A program made the translations under genes and the position numbers. This document shows, piece after piece, positions 1 to 11,052 of a stretch of 64,000 nucleotides of DNA. The notes under the pieces were generated by a model that saw only the letters and a program-made list of their open reading frames with translations, was not told the DNA's origin and searched no databases. The stretch is taken from contig ARYC01000526.1 in assembly GCA_000711775.1 (NCBI GenBank), forward strand, positions 89,818 to 153,817, in the 5' to 3' direction. How positions within the stretch are numbered: position 1 is the first letter of the stretch; each line of letters begins with the position of its first letter. Source of the stretch: Oxytricha trifallax (Eukaryota > Ciliophora > Spirotrichea > Sporadotrichida > Oxytrichidae).

Positions 1-498
1 TTTTGAATCTACAAGTTTTAAGTCCTCACAAGCCATATTTGCATCAAATTTTTGGAATCTTAGCTCACTGTTGTAGATTTAGATTTTCTTAGGTGGAGAT
101 ACCAAATAATTTTCTGAAGATTTAAGGTATAGGAGACAATTTTCCAATATTACTTCTTTAACATCATAATAACTCAATAGTTCCATAAATTTCTCAGTAT
201 TTTCATCTTCATCATGAAAATTATAGATTGAAATATGCATCCTGATCTTTGGCTAGAACAATCTTATATTAGCCAGCATATATTCATAGTCCATGCCATT
301 TTAAATATTAATTTGTAGTAGATTGATTTATTTTGCTATCCAGCAAGGTCTGCGCCTTGAATCTCTTGGAGCCTTAGGTTTGTATATATAGCAGTTAAAA
401 TCAAAATTTATTGTAAATTTTCTGATCGGAAAGTACAAATGCAAGTTATCTGAGAGGAAAAATCTTATCTGTTTACTAAGAACTGAGATATTAAGCAT
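1..498 (-). CDS. LRR-like protein, 3' end outside window
   Basis: The reading frame is open from an ATG at 498 to the window edge if TAA/TAG are Gln; an in-frame TGA lies directly before the ATG. The product (about 166 residues visible) alternates short hydrophobic strands and charged turns, for example a stretch near residues 95-125 with HISIYNFHDEDENTEKF followed by VKEVILENC. The same pattern (strand, acidic turn, then 'VVKKC') occurs in the neighbouring gene on the same strand, so the two look like tandem paralogs of a leucine-rich-repeat or F-box/LRR-like family. No F-box or catalytic motif was recognised. The start is tentative because an upstream MDS could exist. Function unknown. Confidence 0.55.
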
Positions 499-1252
499 TC
501 ATACCCCATATCCCTTAAGTATGTTTAAATTATTTGTTTTTTAAAGAAAAAATTAAGTGTCAAAATTATAAATCTAATGTGATATCGAATATCACACAAA
601 ATTGGGGATATATTAAAGAAAATAGTGAAGATATTTTTTTAATAGCTGGTAATGTTTTAAAAAATTGAATTTAAAAGTAAAGACTAATAAATTTATAAAG
701 AATTCTTTTATAAATATTATAAAGAATTTCTATTAAAATTATTTGATAAATGATCAAATTATAAAGAATAATCTATTAAATGATTTCATGTTGAAAAGTA
801 AAAAAATAGTTTAACAGTTATATGATATAAAAATAGCAATTTTTAATGATTAATTGCAGTTAAATTAGGTTTAAAATTAGTTAATAAGTAACTCGATATA
901 AATAACTCTCCTGTACGCAAATATTTATACAAAAAACAAAAAGAGATTTGGGTTTATAATTGTTTTTCTCAAAGTTAAGAATTTTATAATTCGTTTTAAG
1001 ACATCAGTGCTATCAAAAGGTAATAGTTCCATTTAGAAATATTTTGAGACAAAATCTGTATAATTAAATTATTTAATTATAAATATTTGAATTAATTTAT
1101 TTGTTTATTATAAGTTTGAATAATTGGACAATAATTAAGATAAATATTACTTTAAGATATAGAATATATTTTTGAGAATAGAATTTTAGTTAAATTTTTT
1201 ATGAAATTAAGGTTATCAAAATATAATCACAGCTGAGTCAGATAACTTTAAA
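499..1252. other. AT-rich spacer
   Basis: Very AT-rich DNA between two same-strand paralogs, with short homopolymer runs and no open frame that resembles coding sequence. It probably holds the 3' untranslated region of the upstream gene and a region dropped or shortened during macronuclear development. Nothing else is seen. Confidence 0.5.
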
Positions 1253-2407
1253 TCAATAGTTAAGGAAGGTAAAGTCTATCGTTCTTTGTAAGCTCTCCTC
1301 AGGCAATGTAAACTTTATATGAATCCTGCTTGTATCATCAGTAACTTTCGAAATTTACAATGGTTTGTCAATTATGTTTAAAGCTTACACTTCAGTATTG
1401 TTCATAACCATTTTAAGATTGAAGAATGCCCCCTTATTTATGAATACCATCCTTGTCAATTGCTTGTAATGCTGCATGTTGATTAAAAGTTTGATAAATG
1501 TCTCTTCATCCACTTGGCCCTCAAACTCTAGGATTCTTAAATTGCAGAACTTCTTCATGTAGAAAACTACATGATAAACAATGTTGAAGTTTAGAACTCC
1601 ATAGTAATCATTTCCAAGCAACACTAACTCTTCAACAGTTTCAGTGATTGGTCTCCAAGCAAATTCAGGGTTCTTAATATAAGAATCTCTACAAATAAAT
1701 CTTTTAGCTTCTGGGAAGACTGGCACACTACACTTTCCATAAATAATGGTTGATTTCTTGACAACTATTTCATTAACTTTGATCTTATCCTTTATCCAGA
1801 ATTTCACAAATGAGTCAATGAGGTAAAGCTAAATGCAATCTTTAAGTAAAAGTCCTTATGTCTTCTGTTCTTAGAAATTGCATTTCTTAACTACAAGTCT
1901 CCTAATTGGTATGTCTTTGAATCTTTTTAAAACCTCTTTGATGTCTCTGTCACTATCATCCATGCCATTAAGTTCTAGCATCAATCTCATGCGCCCTCTA
2001 AAAGGCCTAAAAAATTCCAATAGCCTGTCAACTCTTTCTAATCTAGCGTCTTATCTCATTATGACTCCTAAGTAGTTTAGTCTTTTTGCTATGTATATTG
2101 GTAGTTTCTTCAGAATTTTAGTAGTTCCACTTAGATCTACAGTTATAGACCGCTCTTTACAAAGCACCTCATATTTTTCAAATACCAATTTCCTTGTATC
2201 TTTGTTTATAGTAGCAAGCTTAGTGAATTACATTTGAAATGTCATGTATCTCACTACTCTTAAGTAGCTTTCATTTGCCAACTTTTTAGTCAGCAAGTTT
2301 TTCCTATTGTTAAAGACATTTAATCGAGGAAGACCATTTTGACCTCCATATGAGTTTAGTCCTCCTTTTTTTGCGGTTAAGATCTTTTTGGTAAATACTG
2401 TGTTCAT
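1253..2407 (-). CDS. LRR-like protein, single uninterrupted MDS
   Basis: The frame is uninterrupted from ATG at 2407 to TGA at 1253-1255 (384 codons), with several internal TAA/TAG codons read as Gln. A basic N-terminus (MNTVFTKKILTAKKGG) is followed by repeated strand-turn-strand units such as VDLSGTTKILKKLPIYIAK, LMLELNGMDDSDRDIKEV and NLRILEFEGQVDEETF. These give a solenoid-like pattern similar to diverged leucine-rich repeats. It is paralogous in pattern to the gene at 1-498. No IES is needed to read it, in contrast to almost every other gene in the window. Function unknown. Confidence 0.7.
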
Positions 2408-3484
2408 TGTTTTCTAAAATATATTGCTTAGCGTGGTTAAGTTTCTTTGGTTCTAAATAAGGTTAATATTGGGTTTACTAAGTAAGAGTGTCTGAGGATT
2501 TGAAGTTACGGAATATTCAAATTGATTGTCTGTTATGAGTTGAATATTTGGTTAATTAATTTCAAAGTGCAATTATTTATATAGAATTTCAGTCAATCTA
2601 CTAAATTTCTGGTATAACCGAAAACCTTTTAGAATTTTTCCCCTTATCATACTAAAAGCTAATAATTTTAATTGAATATAAGATTGGATTTATAGATTTT
2701 GAAAGGCTTGGATGGTAAACGGTTTTAACTTTGATCTTTGGTTAATTATTATTATATAAATTTGTTAGTTTATTTAAGACATAAAATTTAAACCGGGGGT
2801 AAGTTTTCAATTAAAATGTACTCATTATAAGGAATTATTTAAATCCTAAGTACGAGTCCTTACCCAAATCTTAATCACAGAATAAAAGATAGTCAATTAT
2901 TATAATTTTTAATATTGCTAGGAGAAAAATATTTCTTATATTTAATAAGTAAAGCTAAAAAAGGGATCTGTATTTCTATTATAGCAATACTTAAAAAATT
3001 GGATTTTAATAAATTGTTTATAGGTATTTTAATATTTAGCTTTATTAAATAACTTTTTTATTTATACCATCGCACCAGCCGTTCTACTTTCATTTGAGAT
3101 TTTAATTTAAAAGAATGGCACTATTAAAAGTTAAATTTAATATATTGATCATTTTGGGTTATTATCGTTTGATTTAAAGTTCTAATAATTTTTTTCTAAC
3201 ACAACAAAAGCATTTACATTATATATTTTAGAACAAGATTTTCATAGAATATATGAGATAATGCTTGTAAAAGGTAAAAATTTCATGAAATATATGTTTA
3301 AAGTGAATAATTTAAATTAGTAAATTAACTAGGATAAATTGATTTGCAAAGAAATAAAGTGAAAACTATTACATCTTCACCCATCTCCTCATGCAAACAC
3401 CTTGATAAGAAACTTTCAATTATATATTCAATGTAAGAATAGTATAAAAATATTAGAGAATGGATTATTAAATTTATTTAATAC
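2408..3484. other. AT-rich intergenic region
   Basis: About 1 kb of AT-rich sequence between the LRR-like gene start and the 3' end of the copper ATPase. No long open frame or RNA gene is recognised. A less AT-rich patch near 3365-3400 has no supported reading. The 3' part of the ATPase tail may fade into this region. Confidence 0.45.
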
Positions 3485-6400
3485 TCAATTAACTTTAATT
3501 CCAGATTGATTAAGTTTAATTTGAAAGATAAGTGGTAGCCTTTACCGCTTTATCTCATCATAATTGTTCGGATATTTAGGAAGTATTATTGGTTGAGTTT
3601 ACCATTTAATTTGCAAATATTTTGTTCTTAGATTGTTACTTTGGCTTAATGTTAATATCAAAATTTTTGAGTATAGTAAATAGTGTTTATTATATAATTG
3701 GTAACTTAACAATTGTGATTATAATTATTATATAGAATATATTATAATATCGTTGCTGTCATTAATATTTGACTGAAGGTTAGCCATGTTAATTTTTTGA
3801 TAATCGTTATTTTTAATTTTAGCTGCAGAATTGAACTCCTAATCGTTAGGAGGAGTGATTGCTTCATTAGTATTTTAAGTATTTCCATTGCTGCTTGTGG
3901 TGCTGTTTATGGTTTAGTGAGCATTTGGACCGTTTTCATTTGCAGCTAGTAACTTCTTTTTGTAACTATCGTCCAATTTGTAGATTGGCTTGAATATTTT
4001 AGATGAAAATAAATATTGAAAGTGGAGTATCTACCAATAAGTGGGAAAAGAAATAGTTATATTTGAATATCTTGAGCATTAAAGAGGAAAGTACGACACT
4101 GATGCTACTTGCAGCCATAGCTCCACCTGCTAACATGGGGTCTAGTCTGAAACCACTTGCTGGATAAAGTACACCCATAGCAATGGGAATCAAAAGAATG
4201 TTGTAAAGGAAGGCCCACACAAAGTTTTTTTTAAAAAAAATGATTATTTAATTTGGATAAGTTGATCTTGATTCTACGGAATGAAGACCTTGAAATTCTA
4301 ATAGCATTGACCACATCATACAAATTATCCTTCATCAGCACAATACCTGCAGCATTAACAGTGATTTCACTGCCACTATTAATAGCGACTCCGACATCAG
4401 CCTGAGCAAGAACTGGACTATCGTTGATTCCATCACCAACAAACATAACAATTTCCTTTCTTTCTTTTTGGAATCTCTCCACAGCTTTCTTTTTGTCCTC
4501 TGGATAGGCTTTGTACACCACATCTGCTGTGTCTATTCCTAAATGTCTGGCTACTTTATATGCTGCGTGTTAGTTGTCTCCAGTTATCATTGCAACTCTC
4601 AGTTTCATTACTTTACGGAGGTATTGCTAAAAACTTGCCAACGAACAATTTGAATGAATCATTACAGACAATTCCAAAACAAATTATAATAAATTCGCAC
4701 AATAATTGACTACTTCTCTTGATTCTGGTTTGGCAAGATGAGTCTCCTCGAGTGAGAGAATAAGTTAGGGTACTCTGTTTACTGATACCAAGATTACTGT
4801 GAGGCCTTCTTGCTCCAACAAGTCGATATTGTTCTTTAATTCATCCTATTTACATAATATGTTAAGCAAATGTTGATTCAATCAAAGATAGATAAAAAGA
4901 GAACATATTGTAATCTTGGTACATAAATCCAATGATTAGTTTCAGGAATTAATTAAATTGAAGATAAATTCCCTTATTTATTGAAATTAAAAAGAATGTT
5001 TTAAATGTGAACGAAATAGCTTGTTCACGTGTGTCTTTAATTACTAATTTAAAGATATTAAAACTATAATTGGATATTTAATCACAAATATAAAGATGGG
5101 AAATAATTGCTGTGCTAATAGAGATCTTAGCTTCATTGAAGAAGGATGTAAGTTCATTTTACTTTGATTCTCATTAATTTTTTGAAAATCTCTAAGAAAT
5201 TTCAAATGATTATTCACTGTTTTGCTTTTTCTAAATATATCTGTGTTTCTAATTGAACATTTTTAATAGAGGTTTTACCAATTGAGAGGTCAAATTATTT
5301 TAATAGATTCCTTTTAGTAATTTATACTTGTCATTTTTTTAAGTATAAAAAGTTAAATAATTAAAGAGAGAAAAAGAAGATTTAAGACAGATTTATCTAG
5401 AGCAGTGAACAAAGTTCATCTACATAACGAAGTTTTGGCCCATCAACAAGTGCTTGATTTCGATTCATACAAATCAATTATGGGCCTCATTAATGCTTAT
5501 GTCACTGAACTTACAGACAGGAAAAATGAACAGGAATTCGAAAGAAGAATTGAGCTATTATTTAGAAATTATATGAATTCTGTTAAGTGATGAGAAGTTT
5601 AGAGAACCAAAAATTAGAAAGTGTTAATTTTTGTGTTTTTTTAATATTGAAACAAGGAGATGAGAGCAAAGCGACTTATGAACGAATGATCTTTGACATT
5701 TGCCTTTACCAATCACATATCTAAGAGGCACTTCTCAAACTTGCTCAAGACTCACTTGAAATCCCAGACGAGAGCATCATTCCTAATTAAATATTTCCTT
5801 TATATTTCTCAAACATCTCTTAGTTCATATAGGTTTGAGAAAGTTTCCATCATGACTTGAGTGGAATATTGTCTTTTAATTTTTAGTGATGGTGAACTCT
5901 CATGATACTTATTCAACTCGTAAGCTTTTATTCGATCACATGAACGAAGAAATCGAGAAACGCGCTGATAGATACCAATAAAAAATGACTAAGAAAAGAC
6001 TCGGAGAGTTGGATGAGAAAGTCATTAACGAAGCATACAATCACTTCTCAGAGTAATTTTTAAGCCTATTATATTAGTAATTTATAGAATTCTTAAAAAA
6101 TAGAGTTATATATATTTACTATAAAATTATCTTGCTAGAGTAATTGAGCAAGGCCAACTAGATGATGCTTGACAACCCAGACTAGATCAACTCAGACAAC
6201 CACATCAACTACATTCAAAATCATTATTATATAAATTTAATGACAAGTAACTTATTCATTTTGTATAATTTTGATTGAAGAGAAGAGCTTGATGTTGGAG
6301 GATGAAGCATTTCTGAAATATGGAATTAAATTCCAAGACTTTAGAGCAATAGTAAATAGGAAAAAAGAGCATTAAGAGACCCCAATAGCTGAAGCTTGAA

Positions 6401-9400
6401 TCAATTTACTTATTGTCGCACTAGACTGTATTTATATAATAATATTTTATTATATTAAAATAAAAATATGTTTATTCAGTTCATATATTTTTTCTTTGTG
6501 AAATATCCAATAGTATTTTACCAAAAATAAAAAAAATAAATATATCAATATAATAAATAAATTTAATTGATTTAGACTGAACAAAGAAGACATATTACGT
6601 TTGAACAGATTAGATACAGAATTTTGAAGTAATATATAATACCAATACACAAATTTAAACATAAAAATTAACTTAAAAATTATATTTATTTTCTTATATA
6701 TTTTATATATATAGCTCTTTATTTGGTGTTACCAATTAAATTTAAGAATTTTTGATAAAATAAAAATTAATAGATTTTTATAGAAATTATAATTTTTATA
6801 ATTAATCAAAGATAGATAAAGTTTTTATGAAATTTTTATCAGTTGACTTACATCCAATTGAATGTTAAAGGCTTTTGTGAGTTTATCGTTTCCGCATAGT
6901 ATTTCAAGTTATTCATATAATATTAATATATTATGTTATTATGATAATAAAGAACTTTTAAATATTCTAAATTTTTGTAGTTATAATTTGATATAAATTG
7001 ATAATATAAATATTATAATATATAAAATTATTCGTTGGATTATTTATCATTAATAAGAGCAACAACTCCCTCACCATCTCTGTTCTTAAACTCCTTCACA
7101 TTGAATTTGTTGTTCATCTCCTCTATCTTGCTTGGTATAAGTTTCAATAATATTAATTATGAAATTAGCGATTTTAAATTTAATTATGATTAATTCCTAG
7201 TATAATATATAATCTTTTTAATTAAGAGAAGTGTTTACTTCAAGTTTGAAGTGCTCCTTGATTGAAATGAGGTCTTTGACTTATGGTGTTCCAGAAGTCA
7301 ATGTGCCAGTCTTATCGAATACAATATATTCATATTCTTGGAAAATAATAGATTGTTTCTCCAACACATCTCCACCTTTAATTAGAACACCAAATGATGC
7401 TGCAAATGTGGTAATAATAAATCAAAATAAATTTTCAATAAATATTTTACTTCAATTTAATTTTATTCATAAATACTTACAAATATATTATAAAATAAAA
7501 TAACCATAACAGCTGTGGGAGTTGCAAGGCCTAAAGCGCATGGACAGGCAATAACTAAAGTTGAAATTCCAAAGCTAAAAGCAAACTCAAACTTAGTCTG
7601 TGATCCAAAGTCAATGCTCTATAATTATTAATAGTTTTATAGTTTTATATCAATTGTTTTAAGTTTATTAAATGTCATTATATAATTAAATTTTTAATTA
7701 CAGATATAATAACCTGCGTCAGAGTATGTGATACTGAACCAAATACACCAAGTAATCAATGTCAATAAAATGACCAAGGGTACGAAATATTAAGAAATTC
7801 TATCTGCGAGGCCTTGAATGGGAGCACGGGCATTTTGAGCATTTTCAACTAATTTTATGATCTAATTTATAGAGGAGTTTTCTGCAGTCTTAGCACGAAA
7901 AATATATATATAAATTAATTACATAATCTAGTAAATGACTAATAAAACAAATGAAATTATTTTCATAAATTAGTTTGAATTTAATTTATAAATTAACTTT
8001 GCTTGGTATAAGAGAAGCAATTTTCTTGACAATAGCCTTGGCGAGTGGATGTTCTGAACCTTTTTCAGCCAAGTAAGTTAAGTACATCATGAAATCCTTA
8101 TCATCTGAGGATCCTTCAAGTTGGATTTGCTTTTATATTTTATTTTCTTACTAAAAGGGAGATCTATATATATTTATTATTTAATCGAATACAATTGTTG
8201 TAATAGAAGAAATCTTCTCCAAAAGATCTCAATATTTATCCAAATAATTATGCTGCAATTCCTGTACCTACCATAACAGCTTTAAATTAATTTTATGAAA
8301 TCATGAATTTTATAATAATTAAATGCATCTTTTATGTTACAATTTTAGATATTATTTCTGGAGTCTTAGTAACCTTCATAATTAATTGACCTTGAATGAG
8401 AATGCTTCCACCAAACAAAGAAGATCCTATATCCTTATGAATGGGTTTTGCCTCACCAGTCAGCATAGCTTCGTTGCATATACCTTTTCCAAAGATCAAA
8501 AGCCCATCAACTGGAATTCCTTCTCCTGGGTAGATCAAAACTAAGCCCTTTTTGGTTTTTTTTTTAAAAAAAAAGGATTTGGTTATATTCAAAACATAAA
8601 GTATTATCAATTACTCTAATAAAAACTAAGTCGCCTACTTAAAGGAGATCAACTTCAATATCCTTAGTTTTCATATCCAGACTAACGATTGGCTTTTGTT
8701 TTTAAGCGGCACTAATATCAACTAAATGAGCTTTAGTGATTTTAAGTGAAGCCAACTAGGATAGTTTCTCTACAGTTTTCTTTTTTGAAATTGCCTCGAG
8801 ATATTTACCTAATAAGATAATGGTTATCAGAGCACTTGAAATCTCAAAGTTGTGAGAAAGTTCTTGCACCATCATTTAAAACATTTCTTAATCATGCATA
8901 TCATGCTCATCATAACCAATTCCAATGTTTACTACACCATAAAGCCAAGCTGCGGTGGTTCCCATCATAATTAAGACGTCCATATTGGCAGATTTGTTTC
9001 TTAAAGCTTTGAAAGAGTTTATGTAAAATTGGGCTCCCATTACAACCTAAATAATTGTGGCAAAGATGGCATTTAGGTACACATAAAGTGGTATACCATT
9101 CCATCCAGTGTAATCTGTTATGAACTCTGGTTTTGTGTATGGTATTATATAAATGAGCACAAGAATGGGCAAGATCATTCCTAAACTGACAAAGAACTTA
9201 ATTCCATGTCTTCTAACAGCCTCGTTTACGATTACCCTAATGTCAGATTTTTCAGATTATGCCTCATATTTAGCATCAAATCCCAAACATTCAACTTCAT
9301 CTATCATAGATCTGATACCAATCTCATTTGGCTTATATTTGAGGGTAGCTTTATGAGTAAGGAGAGAAACGCTTGCACTTACAATACCAGGAACGGTCTT

Positions 9401-10211
9401 TAAATGATTCTCTATAGTTTACTAACAACTTGCACAAGTCATTCCTGAAATTATAAGTGTACAGGCTTTTATCACTTTAGCTTATGCACGCTTTTCAAAG
9501 TTAGGGGAAACTTCGATGTCAACACCAGATTAATTACTTTAATAAAGTAACTTCTTAGATATAAATTAATAAAGTAAAAGAAGAAAATAATCTAATACTT
9601 CTGTAAAGAATGACTACATATTATGTTTTTAAACGCTATACTATAAACTATTTTGATAATAAATTACTATTGTAAGAACTCTTTCTGCTATTTTATCTCT
9701 ATCGAAGTAGCTCTTCTTGATTATTTTCAATCATTTCTAAGAGATCTGCTGAAAATCCGACCATTGTGACCTCATCGCTAATTTTATCTGTGTCCATATT
9801 GGTGTCCTGGTATTTCTGTAGGTCAAAGATCATTCGCATTTTGTGAGTTAGTAAAGCAATTTACACACTCTTTAACCCGTTTTACTATTGTCAAATTAAA
9901 AAGGCTTTAATTGAAATTCCCAATTAAGTTAAGCTATTTATAGATAATCTCGTTCCGTTTAAATAATAAAATTCGGTTGTCATTGCATTCTCTAAGGTTC
10001 TAGAGCAAGCTACACAAGTCATTCCATCAACTTTGAAATCAATAATTATTTCTGCTCCTCTGCCCACTATTTAGCTATATTCTTCGTCTTCAACTTAATT
10101 TTTTCGAAATTTTTTTAATTTTATTTTCAAAGTTGTAATTTGAGAGTAAGGATATTCCCCCTCCCCAAAAATAAAGTTACTATAAAATATCAACTGCTTA
10201 GTATGCGTCAT
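3485..10211 (-). CDS. Copper-transporting P1B-type ATPase, scrambled germline gene
   Basis: Pumps Cu(+) across a membrane by ATP hydrolysis. Thirteen MDSs (+ coordinates, gene order): 10211-9955, 9882-9705, 9549-8622, 8545-8362, 7893-7718, 7613-7503, 8281-8250, 7405-7238, 8122-7999, 7141-7041, 4852-4259, 4226-4063, 3997 to stop. Each join uses a pointer of 4-14 bp and keeps frame; MDSs 1-12 sum to 974 codons. Restored motifs in order: two metal-binding GMTCxxC repeats, TGE in the actuator domain, [10 protein letters not shown] in the membrane, DKTGT (phosphorylated Asp), [23 protein letters not shown]. The order in DNA is 1-4, 7, 9, 5, 6, 8, 10-13. The ATG at 10211 is the only in-frame one before the first GMTC motif. 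The tail after about 3750 is AT-rich and open to TGA at 3485, so the true C-terminus is uncertain. An extra ~28 residues precede the TGDN motif. Confidence 0.93.
4853..7040. other. 2.2-kb IES of the copper ATPase carrying another gene
   Basis: MDS 10 ends and MDS 11 begins with the shared pointer TATTTA (7041-7046 and 4847-4852). Joining on it gives the continuous in-frame protein ...ALINDKQDELKNNI..., as expected between the nucleotide-binding and phosphorylation domains. Everything between is therefore eliminated from the ATPase, yet it contains a complete multi-segment gene on the opposite strand (5096-6399). The rest (6400-7040) is AT-rich with no gene seen. Confidence 0.85.
5096..6399 (+). 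CDS. Unknown protein with MGNNCC N-terminus, nested in an ATPase IES
   Basis: The ATG at 5096 gives [17 protein letters not shown], a typical N-myristoylation/palmitoylation context (Gly2, Cys5, Cys6), so membrane attachment is likely. MDS 1 (5096-5152) joins MDS 2 (from 5383) on pointer TAAG in frame. Further coding blocks are at 5659-5800, about 5885-6060, 6130-6235 and 6290-6399, where TGA ends a frame reading [16 protein letters not shown]. The blocks are charged and helical. The join at 5589/5659 has a clear 7-bp repeat (GATGAGA) but does not keep frame as read, so the internal structure is unresolved. No family recognised. Confidence 0.6.
7041..8545 (-). other. Scrambled MDS cluster of the copper ATPase
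   Basis: Seven MDSs lie out of protein order. Pointer pairs seen directly: AGTCTTAG at 8362-8369 and 7886-7893; GTCA at 7718-7721 and 7610-7613; ACCATAACAGCT at 7503-7514 and 8270-8281; ATGCTGCAA at 8250-8258 and 7397-7405; CTTCAAGTT at 7238-7246 and 8114-8122; TTGCTTGGTATAAG at 7999-8012 and 7128-7141. The actuator-domain MDS is followed on the chromosome by MDS 7 (32 bp) and MDS 9 before MDSs 5, 6, 8 and 10. This interleaving is the odd/even type known from stichotrich scrambled genes. Confidence 0.93.
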
Positions 10212-10605
10212 TGATTTAAATCTCAAATTGTTAATTCTTATTCTGTTGCTGCTGTTCTGCCTCTTGATCTCCCAAACTCTTATATGGGCTTGATGAACCT
10301 AACTGAAGAACGAATTATTGCAAATCAGCAAACTAGTTTATGATTAAATTAGGTTGTGTGAAATTGTGATACAAATCGCGTGTAACATTCATTCTACAAT
10401 ACTTGTATTTAGAAGGTACCATATTATCTCGACGATCAGCTTGCCACTTGTCCTTGATGTTCTCCTCGTCAGGTAAGTAATTCACTTACTCATACTATCT
10501 TTCCGTGGTCTTCTCCTGTAACTCCTAAGTGGTGAAACTCGTGAGTGAGGAATCCCCCTTCTTCGGGAATAATGGAGGCAAGTTCATTTCTGATTTATTT
10601 GACAT
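10090..10605 (-). CDS. Small Q-rich hydrophilic protein, unknown
   Basis: From ATG at 10605 (MSNKSEMNLPPLFPKKG) the frame is open to TGA at 10090 with TAA/TAG as Gln. The convincing part is the first ~125 residues, to about 10215: a charged segment with DEENIKDKWQADRRDN, then NVTRDLYHNF, then a Gln-rich tail. The last ~40 codons overlap the start of the copper ATPase in another frame and look unlike protein, so the true 3' end probably lies before 10211, or is supplied by an MDS not identified here. No family recognised. Confidence 0.5.
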
Positions 10606-11052
10606 TCATAATTTATTCTAAAGATTTTTGAAATTTTGATCATAAAGATATTAAATTCATGAATTTTTTGGAAAGAATCTCTACAAAAATATATCTTAGT
10701 AGGATTTTAACTTTATTAAAACATAAAAAATAATTGCAAAATTTGCTTGATAAAATCTTGAAAAAAGCGCTTTAAATTTATGATTGTGATATAATTAAAA
10801 GGTTATTAAATTACTTTGCTTAAATATTAATTATATTTGTAAATTTTGCAATTTATCCAACTAACCAAATTTACGTTTCAATTTACACCTATCTAAAATC
10901 TCACTTAAATTCGAAAACTTAAGAATTTAAAATTATTAACTTTCTATCTTTTATATGAATTATTAAGACATTCCATAATTGATTTTCTATCTATGTATTT
11001 AGTAATAAATTCGATTTTATATTCTATGTCTATTTTCCTTATGAATGATCTC
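10606..11052. other. AT-rich spacer
   Basis: Noncoding-looking DNA between the 3' end of the OSBP-like gene (stop at 11053-11055) and the start of the small ORF at 10605. No supported feature. Confidence 0.45.
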
